From: Isoetes taiwanensis
Lineage: Eukaryota > Streptophyta > Lycopodiopsida > Isoetales > Isoetaceae
Reading direction: 5' to 3'
Length of the DNA stretch: 64,000 bases
Assembly: GCA_021234155.1 (NCBI GenBank)
Contig: JAJEKV010000005.1
Coordinates: forward strand, 7,744,216-7,808,215
In this document: piece by piece, positions 10,759 through 20,289 of the stretch
How positions within the stretch are numbered: the stretch's first letter is position 1
Layout: each line of letters starts with the position of its first letter
Program-made: the position numbers and the translations under genes
The notes under the pieces: model-generated
Database searches by the model: none
The model's input: only the letters and a program-made list of their open reading frames with translations
Told to the model about the DNA's origin: nothing

Positions 10759-11409
10759 TCAATTGTTCCATGTCAGGTCTTTTTTTTCGGTTAGCCTTTT
10801 AAAAATTTTGTCATTTGACTTTTCTTCAGCTGCCAGGCTAACAACTATATCCTGCATTTCTTTTTCCATCTGAGTTTTCTTGATCATAAGTTTTTCCAGA
10901 TTCTCTGTCACTATCTGCAGATTCAGTTTCAAGTTTGTCTGATCAAGTTTACTACTTGTTACCTCTTTTGCTCGAAACTGAGGCTTTGAATCAATTTCTT
11001 GTTTCTCTTTAACACCCTGAGGTCTCGGCCTGCTATGCCTGTAAACCATAACCTGTGCACCATATGCAGCCCAATTGATTTGATGACCTTCAGGATCTTC
11101 AAGACCTTCTTGGCAATTTTCCCAAGCAAATGCAAGGGCAAATTGCTTCCTGACTTCATTGTTTGAAACCCCATCTGGATAAAGAATCCTTAACAAACTG
11201 TCCAATTTGGCCTTCAGATGTGGCTGAATAGCAGCAACTTTAGTGCCAGCCTTCGACTTGGGATTGAGGGGTTCTTGCCAAACTGATTCCCACTGTTCTT
11301 GTGTAACATTATTTGCCAGCCAATTGAATCTGCTCTGAGGCTGCAAACCATGGTTTGAAAGGCCGTGTATCCTTTCGAAATCCTCAGCTGTAACTGCCTC
11401 CTCTACCAT
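10759..11409 (-). CDS. coiled-coil exon opening the transposon accessory gene
   Basis: I chose the ATG at 11409-11407 (MVEEAVTAEDF) over the upstream Met at 11487 because the upstream residues look like leader sequence. About 216 codons: an alpha-helical N-terminal domain with conserved-looking Trp (RFNWLANNVTQEQWESVW), an LDSLLRILYPDGVSNNEVRKQF block, then a predicted coiled coil (KLNLQIVTENLEKLMIKK, QMEKEMQDIVVSL). It starts about 240 bp inside the right TIR, so its promoter probably lies in the subterminal region. It likely splices to the RING-H2 exon. I do not recognise the N-terminal domain. Confidence 0.55.
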   Translation of the reverse strand: MVEEAVTAEDFERIHGLSNHGLQPQSRFNWLANNVTQEQWESVWQEPLNPKSKAGTKVAAIQPHLKAKLDSLLRILYPDGVSNNEVRKQFALAFAWENCQEGLEDPEGHQINWAAYGAQVMVYRHSRPRPQGVKEKQEIDSKPQFRAKEVTSSKLDQTNLKLNLQIVTENLEKLMIKKTQMEKEMQDIVVSLAAEEKSNDKIFKRLTEKKDLTWNN

Positions 11410-11620
11410 TGTAATCGATTCACGAATGTAAGTTCCGGATAATTGATCTATGATGTGAGCGGGAGAAAAACAGAGCAAAAGAAACACAAATTGGGATCAA
11501 AAAAAAAGGAAGGTGCATGGAAGCTAGGTGCGCGCGGGAACCGAGGTCGAGATTGTGGGAGGTATAACTACGGGTTGCTAAGTGCTTGGAAGTGCTTTAG
11601 GTGCTAAGTGCTTTCGCGTT

Positions 11621-11650
11621 TTTTTGGATAGCATTACCATATTTACACCC
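11621..11650 (-). repeat. right TIR of the 9-kb transposon
   Basis: Inverted partner of 2673-2702, followed by the target duplication TATC at 11651-11654. Confidence 0.9.
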
Positions 11651-13310
11651 TATCCCGTGTTTTCCCTTTTTCCTCATTATCCTTTTTCCTTTCCTTTTTT
11701 TTTATTTTTTATTTTTCTCACACGTTATCTTTTTTCCTTCTCCTCTTTTTCTTTTTTTTTAGCCTCCGTCTCCCTCCCCTTCTCTTCCCTTTTTCCCTTC
11801 CCCTTTCCCTTTTCCTTCCCATTTCCCTTTTTCTGATATTCCTTTTCTCTTCCCTTTTCATCTTTTTCTCGCCCTTCCCATTTTCCCCTTTCTTTTCATT
11901 TTCATTTTCTCTTTCCCTTTTCCATGCCCTTTTTTCTTCTCTCTTCCCCACATTTTTGTGTGGCCCATTTCTTCCTTTCCCCACCATCTTCCTCTTTATC
12001 ATGTGCTCTTTTTCCCATCTCTTTTTGCCATTTTCCTCTCCCCTTTTCCTCGTGCCTTTTTTTCCTTCCCTTCCCCGCTTTCCGGTTCCCTTTTCTTTTT
12101 TTCCTTCCCCTTCCTTTTTCATCCCTTCCCCACCATTTCGCTTTTCTCCGTGCCCTTTTTCCCTTTTCCTTTTCTCATTCCTTTTCATTTTTTGCTTTCC
12201 CTTCCCCTTTTCTTATGCCTCTTCCACTCACACTTCTCCATCTATTTCATGTGCCCCTTTTCTTTTTTTTCCCATCTTCCTCTGCCTTTTCCGTCTTCCA
12301 CTTTTCCCTTTTCTCCCTTTTTTTTCCCTTTCCCATGCTCTTTTTCATGTCCTTTTTTCCCTTTCCTCACCCTTTCCCTCTTCCCTTTTTTCTCATGCCC
12401 TTTTCCCCTTCCTCTCTTCCTTTTTTTCCATTTCTTGCTGTCCACCCTTCCCCTTTTCTCCTTTTCCTCCTTTTCTCACCCTTTCCCTCTTTCTTTTTTC
12501 TCCTTTTTCCCTCTCTTTTTCTTTTCCCCCTTCCCTGTCCCTTTTCTAATGCTATTTTCCCCTTTCCGTCTCCTCTTTCCTTACCTTTTCTTTCTAACCT
12601 TTTCCCTTCCTCTTTCCGATGCCCTATTTTCGCTTCCCACGATTTCCCTCTTTCCCTTTTTTGCATGCCCTTTCCCCTTTTTTTGCATGGCCTTTTTCTA
12701 GGTTCCCTTTTCCCATTTCCATCTCCCTTTTTCTTTTTCCTTTCCCTTTCTTTCATCCCATGCGCTTTGTTTGTCCCCTTCTTTCCACCCTCTCCCTGTT
12801 CATCTTTTCCCTCTCCCTTTTCCCACTCTTTCCCTCTTTCCCTTTTCTCGATGCCTTTTTATCTTCCTTTTTTCCTTCTCTTTTTCTTTTCCCCTTTCGA
12901 TTTCCCTTTTTCCATGCCATTTTCTCCTTCCCTTCTCCTCTTTCCTCACCTTTTCTCTCTAACCTTTTCCCTTTCTCTTTTTAATGCTCTCTTTTCACTT
13001 CTCTTTTCCTCTTTCTTCACCCTTTCCCTCCCTTTTTTCCCCATGCCCTTTACCCCTTCTCTTTTGCTCTTTTCCTCGTGCCCTTTTTCCAGGTTCCCTT
13101 TTCCCTCTTCCATCTCCCTTTTTCTTTTTTCCTTTCCGTTTCCCTTTTTCCATGTGCTTTGTTCGTTCCCTTCTTTCCACCCTTTTCCCTTACCTTCTTT
13201 CTCCTTTTCCCACCCTTTCCTTCTTCCCCTTTTTCCCGTGCCCTTTTTCCCTTCCCTTTTCCCTTTTACTCGTGCCTTTCCTCCCCTTTCCTTTTCCTTT
13301 TCCCTTAAGA
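11651..13310 (-). repeat. 1.7-kb polypyrimidine tract (polypurine on minus strand)
   Basis: Almost wholly C and T on the plus strand, built of CCCTTTTC-type words broken at intervals by CATGCCC or CGTGCCC. It is the core of the minus-strand Helitron and matches the polypurine cores at 20290-21905 and 57500-59125. The long Phe/Pro/Ser ORFs read through it are compositional. Such mirror-like tracts can form triplex (H-) DNA; no function is shown. Confidence 0.9.
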
Positions 13311-13457
13311 GATCAAATCATGACTAATCACGATAGTGGGAAGTCGTGCTATAAATCTCGGCCTTCAGTTTCAATCAGATGATCTCGGTCATTTAAATTA
13401 GGGCTTGATCCATTCAATACGGTATAACATTATAATATAAGATACACTAGTAATGGT

Positions 13458-13474
13458 GCCCAGCGTTGCTGGGC
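13458..13474 (-). repeat. Helitron 3' terminal hairpin
   Basis: Perfect 7-bp stem with a 3-nt loop, 8 nt from the terminal CTAG on the minus strand. Confidence 0.9.
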
Positions 13475-13928
13475 ATAAGTCGAGAGCACATGAATAGTTG
13501 TGTTGCGTATATCTTTGAACCTTTAGAAATGTTGCCTACACAATTGCGTGAATGGTTGAACCGAGTAGTTGCACATCTCTTATAAATGCTATCTTCAAAC
13601 TTTGTTGCATAGCACGATAGGGCCGCAAAAAAAACCTAATGACCTTTTCCTTTCTTTATTTTTGGATCCTCTTGCTCATCTAATCCTAGGTGTCTAAATC
13701 TCAACCATTAAATCTCAAACCTAAATCTCAACCTTTGGATTTAGGGCTGGGTCCAACACTTACACTAACAGCCAAAGGTCCTGCCACACCAAAAACACCA
13801 ACATTCCAAAGAATGTTTCTCTAGATTTCCTACATCGAACGCATTTGAAAATAAGGTTAAGGAAAAATCCATACATCTGAGCACACATCTTTCTTTCTTC
13901 TAGAATGTACATGCAAGCAATGGGTAGC

Positions 13929-14192
13929 TTGAGGTTCTTTACTACACCTGTAGCTTGAGGTTCTTTACTACACGCAAAAGTAGGTTTACACTAAAGGTTA
14001 CATCATAACTAAGGTTTTTTCATTGCAACAAAAGTAGGTTCACACTGAGGGTTACATCATAACTAAGGTTTTTTTATTCCATTATATTAATATTGCATGC
14101 AAAACCCTATAAAGTAAATATAAAACTCAGGTTTTTTTATTCCATTATATTAATATTGCATGCAAAACCCTATAAAGTAAATATAAAACTCA
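13929..14192. repeat. cluster of short tandem duplications
   Basis: Three neighbouring duplications: TTGAGGTTCTTTACTACAC twice (13929-13975), a GTAGGTTCACACT-like block twice (13978-14080), and a 63-bp unit twice (14067-14129, 14130-14192). All lie in the 3' part of Helitron B-minus. Confidence 0.8.
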
Positions 14193-15130
14193 TTTGAGCT
14201 GTTTATTTAGAGGCTTGATAATGTGAGCTATGCACATAAAGTATTGATAGGTACGTTGCTAAATTTTTCATTAATCTCTACCCAATGCAGATGTCATCCA
14301 TATGCAAAACAGTCTATCTAAATCCGATAGCTTATATGAAACATAAGAACTTTATAGATGTAATTTGGGCCATCTTGTAAAGATGATTAAAAGTCATGAT
14401 AGTTTGGCATGGTAGCCGGGTTGAAGCAAACTAATTAATAATCACCAAGAAGCCAATTTCTAAATTGTGAGCTACATTCAAAGCAGTTTTAAACATGAAA
14501 AACTTAACTTGTTATTTGTGCTTTGGAAAAGCTATTTGCTTAGACAAAAATGGTCATCAGTCTAGTCTGATAGATCTCGTCTTTTTGCTCAGATTAAAAG
14601 ATGTCCCTTTATTCGTTGCTACAGAGGAAAACTTTCAGTCACTGTTGGATGGAGCAGAGGCAACAGAGAGGCCATACAATCCTTGCTTTCCCAAGAGATG
14701 AACTCAGCGTGATAATGTTGACCTAGTGTGGAATTGTAAAAAAAAAAAAAATGTCACGTAGTTTGGCTTTTTCATCTTGATATTTATAATCAAATTTGAA
14801 ATAAAGGGTATGCCTACAACTTCCAAGCTAAAGCAAAGATGCTACGCAGACCTTCCTGCACTTCAAAAGTTAAAGATGTTAGAAACTGGTATGCCATCAT
14901 ACAACAATGTGTATAAAGTGAACGTCTTGCAAGCATTTTGCAGTACCAAAAAGGCACAAAAGCATCAATAGCATGAGTCAATAACAGACTTGAAATCACA
15001 TTATTTTTACCATAGAGCAATATCCACGCGTCGGTTACCTTGGTTACCTTATATGCCTGCTTGAGAACAAATACATCCTGAAAATGACTCAACCTTGGAT
15101 GGCAACTTTCCTTAATTGATGTTTGCAACT
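14193..15130. other. Helitron B-minus interior, mostly non-coding
   Basis: Open stretches exist on both strands (for example minus 14814-15128) but give mixed coding signal. They may hold introns and further exons of the gene captured at 15132-15320. Confidence 0.3.
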
Positions 15131-15131
15131 C

Positions 15132-15320
15132 AATGAGATTGCTCTGCTCCTAATGTAGCTGATACAAATTTATGCATCTCTATCAAAGCCCTTGCACATT
15201 TTCTAAAACCTTTGGATGCTTCTTCAATTACTGTGTCATACTTTACAACTTCTACCTGAAGCATTTGGCTCCAAGAAATCAAAGAACACATCTGGATCAA
15301 CGTTGAAGATCAAGTTAGCT
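15132..15320 (-). pseudogene. two captured exons of an unrecognised host gene
   Basis: On the minus strand an exon reads NLIFNVDPDVFFDFLEPNAS and ends at a CAG/GTAGAAG donor-like site near 15258. The next open stretch reads YDTVIEEASKGFRKCARA and LIEMHKFVSATLGAEQSH before a stop near 15132. Their amphipathic, unbroken character suggests true exons. They are on the Helitron's own strand, as expected for transcribed gene capture. I cannot name the parent gene. Confidence 0.45.
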
Positions 15321-15954
15321 TGCAGATTTGTATCCTTATGGCCAAATCAGAAGAGTGATTGTTTCCAAGCTCAAAACTGATCAGAGTCAATCTTCATAAG
15401 GGGTAAGTCTTATTCTTTCTATGTTGCTCCTTACAAATTTAGCTCATTGTTATCAGATCACAGTGACTTTCATCTTTTACTGCGACAGAATTTGCTAGAA
15501 ATTGTGCGGACTGAACCTTTCCCGCAATTTGCAACGAATTTCAAAGCTGACATCATCACACCTGCATTGGCAGAAGACACTTTAATATCACATTAGCACC
15601 GTCTAAATTATAGTAAAATACTTCTTTAACCTTTGTCGCAATCCCATAATTGAGGAGCTAAAGCATTTTCAAAATCCATGAACTGGGATGACTTAAACCA
15701 AAATTCATACAATTGCAAAAGGAATATACTTGTTTTGCAAATGTCAGCATGGTGCATGATGAGTCAAGATCAATACTATTAGGGCTAAATTAAAAAGCAA
15801 ACTATGCATCTTACCTGATGGCAAAGCCTTTTAGCAAAGAATTGTGCAAGATTAGTCATAATAGATATATCGTAGTTAGAAATATGGTCTCCTGTAGAGC
15901 ACATTTACCATTGACTTAAGGCCAACCTGGGATTGTTTCATCTCTGGAAACATT

Positions 15955-16515
15955 ACCAGAGGAAACCTGTTTGACTGCTGTAAACAATTCAATGCATGCA
16001 TACTCGCCTTCAGACTTGGTTTTTTATCAGAAGAAACTGCAAAAATGATTGCAAGACTAACCTGGAGAGCTCTATATCCGGTTCCACTTGAAAATATGAC
16101 TTCAGTTAAGCCTTCTTGAATGATGGTATATTCGCGCTTTTGGTTCAAATCCTTAGTTTCGAAACCCTACTGGAAAAAACAGAAAGGAGTTTTGGCGATT
16201 CTTGACTCCAGTTCAAAGCCCCTACGATCAGAGGAAGCCTGTTTGACTGCCGTAAAATGTATCAACATGCATATCCAAATTTCTACTTGCCTTCAGAATA
16301 GATTTTTTATCAAAAGAAAGCGCAAAAGTTATTGCAAAACTAACCTGGAGAGCTCTATGTCTGGTTTCAATTGAAAATCCGACTTCAGTTAAGCCTTCTT
16401 GAATGAAGGCGTATTCGTCCTTTTGGTTCAAATCCTTAGTTTCGAAACCCTACTGGAAAAATAAAAAGGAGCTTTGGCGATTCTTAACTCCAGTTCGAAG
16501 CCCCTATGATTTCAT
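15955..16515 (-). repeat. tandem duplication of a captured exon
   Basis: Two units of about 280 bp (15955-16232 and 16233-16515). Both encode, on the minus strand, NQK-x-EY-x-x-IQEGLTEV-x-FS followed by RALQ and a GTTAG-like donor. Unit 2 leads on to the first-exon region (16520-16640), where the 5' UTR-like sequence lies next to the Helitron 5' end. The duplication is also present at about 53.2-53.76 kb. Confidence 0.7.
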
Positions 16516-16824
16516 TTTCGGAGACATTATCTTTTTTTGCAGAGGCTCGGGATGAACATCCCCTCTCTGAGAAAATCGATGGCAACCAGTTCTCGCTCCT
16601 CCGATCCTCATCCTCGATCAAGCACCCTAAATTTGCCTGCCTTCCTTTTCCTTGAAATCGGCTATTCTTAGGGTTTACGTGCCCCTTTTTTTTAATATTT
16701 TTTGGAAGTCACTTTTTTTAGCCTTTTTTACGCCACTTTTTAGCCCTAAGATTGCATCATGAAATCTTGGCCGTCGAATTTAGGGCGTGGTCCATTACTT
16801 GCGCTATAACATTATAATATAAGA

Positions 16825-17836
16825 TGACAAGATGGACCAGCAAAAGACTTGTCTTCCACAATTCAAGTACATACCAAAGTCATGTGGAAGATCATACCCT
16901 TTACAGATCTCAATGACTGGGGCAATCTTGCATGGGCAGAATCAAACCTACTATGGCCATTTTAGTTTGGAGTTCTGGAGTGATGGTCCAGATTTTCATA
17001 TTGAGAGTATCATGAGGTGTTTGAGAAACTATGAAAATGGATACAATGGTCACCTCCAGGACCTTACAGCTAGCCAGGCACTACATAGAGCATTGTTAGA
17101 TGGAAACCCTAACAATATTGAAAAGTTCAGCAAGGCAAGGTTTAGGAAGCATGGGTCTAATGAACATGTTGGAGCTTCAACTTCACGTGCTAAACCTCAA
17201 GATCTACCCAAAAGGTTTCTCTTGCAACTTGATAATTGTGCTGGCCAAAATAAGAACAGGTGGATGGTTTCTTTCCTATCCTACTTAACAGCTGTGGGGA
17301 TATTTGAAAGAGTTAATTTAGGGTTTCTTATGCCCGGGCATACCCATGAGGATGTGGATGCATTATTTGGCAAATATAGTTGTATACTGAAGTAGCAAAC
17401 AGTGACCAACTTTCCTAGGCTAATGGAAATCTTGCATGAATGCACTACTCCAAACCCTATAGCTTCTCTCATAGAAGAAGTGCCCGATTGGAAGAGCTTT
17501 GTGGATGGTTATACATTGGATCTTGAAGGTCATTCCAGGCCTCTGCAATTCACTTTTTGGGTGAGAGATGGGATTCCAATCTTCCAATGGAAGATGAGAC
17601 CTTCAGAGGATGAGTGGAGAGGAGGGGAGGAAATATGGCGTAGAGATGAGAATGGCAAGCCTATGATACCTCTAGGTCAACCAAAAGCTTTAAAACCTAC
17701 TGAAGAAGTGAAGCAATTGGGATTGACTAAGGAAGGAATCCAAGACTATATAAAGCATTGGCAAACCAATCCAGATGACACCAACCGTGCCTTGGTGGCT
17801 TACTGGAAGAAGGTGATTAACTGTTGGGGGAGATAG
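16825..17836 (+). pseudogene. transposase-like gene, central/C-terminal part
   Basis: Continues the gene cut at 2494. It opens with HDKMDQQKTCLP, then a long open stretch to a stop-like TAG at 17394-17396, then re-opens at 17402-17836 after a small frame change. Motifs include LDNCAGQNKNRWMVSFLSYL and PGHTHEDVDALFGKYS. The acidic residues in HDKMD, LDNC and HEDVD are candidates for an RNase H-like metal site. The second half (about 145 residues, to VINCWGR) is followed by more in-frame-like coding up to 17940, where the copia LTR begins. The last part is found after the copia element at 31660-32130. The two stops near 17395 and 17835 may be splice sites or errors. Confidence 0.65.
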
Positions 17837-17944
17837 ACACATCCTCAGATGAATTGAAAGAAGGGTGGTTGCCTAAAACTAGGTGGAAGACCTTAGCAGG
17901 TGCTGAGGATGTTGATGACACTGTAAGTAGCATTCGCAAGCAAT

Positions 17945-18512
17945 TGTTGTGGTTGTCATGTAATAATTGTAAGTGATATTCTATTCTAATCTATGAGAAG
18001 CAGTGACAGTAGATTAGAGTTGATCTATGAGAAGCAGTGGCAGTAGATCAACCTGAAGAAGTATAAAAAAAATATGGGGAAAAAGTAAAGTGGCGGGCAG
18101 GTACTACCCAGACGTTGCTGGGCTCGCCAGAAAACTCGTGATACCCCCTGCCCGCCACTTAGGGTTTTGGGTTGACTGGTCAATGGGTCAAAGTCAATGA
18201 CAGCTGGAAAATAAGGACAACAGGGCATCCAAATATTTAGGCAAGTTGGCAAACCTTCTATATGTAGAGCATGCACGTTTTGACAAGTGTAGATATCCAG
18301 GTTGATGAGAAAAGATATAAAAATGAATGATATGGATAGAGATGAACCAGCTGAGCGCAGATACATGTGCGGGCAAACGGAGTTGTATTTTGTAAAAGGT
18401 TCTTGGATGAGTGACCATATTTTGGCTCCATGAACCTAAGCTTTTGTAAGTCTTGTTTATAAAGTTGTCTAGCAAATTTGGTGAATAAAGTATTTCTGGA
18501 ACAATTTCTTCA
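17945..18512 (+). repeat. copia 5' LTR
   Basis: Begins TGTTGTGGTTGTCATG and ends TTCTTCA, one base before the primer site. Partner at 30907-31482; a copy at 55168-55735. Confidence 0.85.
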
Positions 18513-18513
18513 G

Positions 18514-18525
18514 TGGTATCAGAGC
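18514..18525 (+). other. copia primer-binding site (initiator Met tRNA)
   Basis: TGGTATCAGAGC, the standard plant copia primer site. In the copy near 55742 it is altered at exactly the CAG positions. Confidence 0.9.
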
Positions 18526-18539
18526 TCAGGTGACTCAGG

Positions 18540-20162
18540 ATGTCAACCAGATTTGGTGCCAATTTGCTAGCAACTATTGAAGTGTTTAAAGGTGACACTG
18601 GTTTTCAAATTTGGAAAGAAGGAATTGAATCTGTTTTAAAGTTTGAGAATCTTTGGGGCTTAATTGATGGCAGTACATTTGCCATGGCTACTTCTGCATC
18701 CCCTGCAAGATCTGGTACTGCAGGTACTAATCCAGGAGGTGGTCCCACTGTGAGTGCAAGTGCAAGCTCAGGTGGTGAAAGCTCGGGTGGTGGATCTGTT
18801 ATTGGTGGAGGTAGCTCTGCAATTCAAACTGATGCCACTAAAATAATGGAGGCCCAAGCCATTATTATGAGCAAGGTAGGAACTGCTTTGAAATTAAAGT
18901 TGAGAGGTAAACAGCCAAAGGAGATGTGGGAATATATGATTAAACATTTTGAAATCAAGAGTTCATCCCAGATAGATGTTTTGGAAAAACAACTCAGAAG
19001 ACTTAAGTTGTTTGAAAAAGACAATATAACTGAGTTTATGGAGAAATTTGAGTCCATAATTGTAGACTTAGAAGGTGCAGGATCTATTGTAAATGATCAA
19101 AATCAAATCCTGTACTTAGCCAAGTCAGTTTCTCATAATTCTCATTTAGCTACACTAATTAGGAATGTGGCTACTGGGTAACTTTTTTATTGACCTACCC
19201 AGTTTTTTGACCATCACAGCACATACAAGCACCTTCACCAAATAATTTATGTCATCATCATTTGCATCACTAATATAGAAAACACTCATGATTTTTTGAA
19301 GGGCAATGAAGGGCTATGGAAGGGCAATGAAGGGCAGTTTGAAGGGCAATGAAGGGCAGTCAGCACCTGTGCAGCACATGTGTCGCCCACATGCTTTTTT
19401 GAGTATGTGAATTAAAAAACCACCCTACTAGCAAAGAGCATGCTGTAAAAATGATTCAAACAGAGTTTGAACAGACTCGAAGGGGTTTTGATGATGAAGA
19501 GCAATCACCAGAAGTACTATACAGTGGGAAGTTTAAAAAGAGTGTAAGTACTTCAGAAATCAGTAAAGATAAAATAGGGCCATGTTTTAAATGTAACAGG
19601 TATGGTCATTTAAAAGCAAATTGTACTTTTGAGGGCAAGGTGTTCAAGTGTTTTAACTGTGATGGTAAAGGACATTTGGCTTCAGAATGTCCAAGTCCTA
19701 AATCTTCATCTGGAAGAGGGAGGGGTCGGGCCAGAACTGGAGGCAGGGGGAGAGGGAGGTTTCAACCAAGTATGAATCTGGTTAAAGAGGAAAGTATTGA
19801 AGAAGCTAGCAGTGGAGATGAAATTTTTGAGATAACGTGTAATCATGTCTCAAATAATGTTCTTACTTCAAAATCCTTGTATGACAATTTTTGTGTGATA
19901 GATTCAGGAGCAGAAAAAAGTGTAGTCTTCAAGCCAAATCTGCTTCAGAATTGTGTAAAGAAAGTTGGGCATGTACAATTGGGAGATGGTGGAGTGCAGC
20001 TGATTAAGGATGTTGGTGTTTTAGAAATCTTTGATTTACAAGGGAAACCTGTTAAACTCAGAGACGTGTTGTGTGTTCCTGGATTAGTAAGAAATTTGAT
20101 TTCAGTAAGTCAACTTGTTGATCTTGGTTACAAGGTTGTATTTGAAAAACTGGAATGTACTA
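18540..20162 (+). CDS. copia gag and protease region (split by a MITE)
   Basis: Starts at ATG 18540 (MSTRFGANLLATIEVF). The N-terminal 210 residues form a UBN2-like copia gag core with a Gly/Ser-rich insert. The frame is interrupted at 19176 by a 250-bp MITE and resumes at 19430. The second part has two CCHC zinc knuckles (CFKCNRYGHLKANC and CFNCDGKGHLASEC), an RG-rich linker, then an aspartic protease motif (VIDSGAEKSVV) and a protease-like C-terminus (VSQLVDLGYKVVF). It is then cut at A20162 by the Helitron array. Removal of both insertions keeps one frame into the integrase domain at 27949. Confidence 0.9.
19176..19425. mobile_element. 250-bp MITE-like insertion in copia gag
   Basis: Flanked by TACT on both sides (19172-19175, 19426-19429). 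Ends are imperfect inverted repeats: GGGTAACTTTTTTA versus the reverse complement of TTAAAAAACCACCC. Inside is a tandem of GAAGGGCAATGAAGGGC-like units near 19300-19355. Excision of the MITE and one TACT restores the gag frame. GGGT ends and a 4-bp duplication resemble the 9-kb TIR transposon, but the terminal sequences differ, so kinship is not shown. Confidence 0.8.
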
Positions 20163-20289
20163 TCTTATCTTATATTATAAAGTTTTAGCGTATGTCTTGC
20201 ATCAAACGCTAATTTAGATAGTTGAGATCGTCTGATTGCATTTGAAGGCCGAGATTTATCGCACAACTTCCCACCACCATGATTGGCCA

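Larger units (their letters stand above)
2673..11650. mobile_element. 8978-bp TIR DNA transposon with two convergent genes
   Basis: The ends are 30-bp inverted repeats, 2673-2702 and 11621-11650, starting GGGTGTAAATATGGTAATGC, with one mismatch. The flanks are TATC on both sides (2669-2672 and 11651-11654); a 5-bp CTATC reading is also possible. Just inside each end is a cluster of AAGTGCTT-type words (2703-2762 and 11576-11616), sharing AGTGCTTTAGGTGCT, plausible transposase-binding sites. It lies in the polypurine Helitron. The + strand holds a broken DDE-like transposase (3002-6560) and the - strand a coiled-coil/RING-H2/basic gene (9676-11409). I cannot place it in a named superfamily. 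Confidence 0.85.
2495..13442 (-). mobile_element. Helitron A-minus with polypurine cargo, interrupted by a TIR transposon
   Basis: On the minus strand the element starts with TCTTATATTATAATGTT (13442 leftward) and ends with a hairpin (cccagc-att-gctggg at 2507-2521) followed 11 nt later by CTAG at 2498-2495. It sits between A2494 and T13443, the usual A/T Helitron target with no duplication. Subtracting the TIR transposon and its 4-bp duplication leaves about 1966 bp, matching its plus-strand relative at 20163-22052 (1890 bp). The two share both ends, the subterminal block near 2560-2660 and the polypurine core. No Rep/helicase is encoded, so it is non-autonomous. Confidence 0.85.
13447..16824 (-). 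mobile_element. Helitron B-minus with captured exons
   Basis: Minus-strand 5' end TCTTATATTATAATGTTAT at 16824 leftward; 3' hairpin gcccagc-gtt-gctgggc at 13458-13474 and terminal CTAG at 13450-13447. Flanks are A13446 and T16825. 3378 bp, no Rep/helicase. Inside are captured gene exons (about 15130-15320), a tandem duplication of an exon (15955-16515) and short tandem repeats near the 3' end. A second copy lies at about 50.68-54.06 kb. Confidence 0.85.

Noticed and set aside
11924-13327. 467-codon open frame of Phe/Pro/Ser/Leu
   Set aside because: It lies wholly in the polypyrimidine tract; any frame of C/T-only DNA is free of stops. Several overlapping frames are equally open.
18107-18122. 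Short inverted repeat CCCAG...CTGGG in the copia LTR, like the Helitron hairpin
   Set aside because: The stem is only 5 bp, no CTAG follows, and it sits within both LTRs; chance resemblance.
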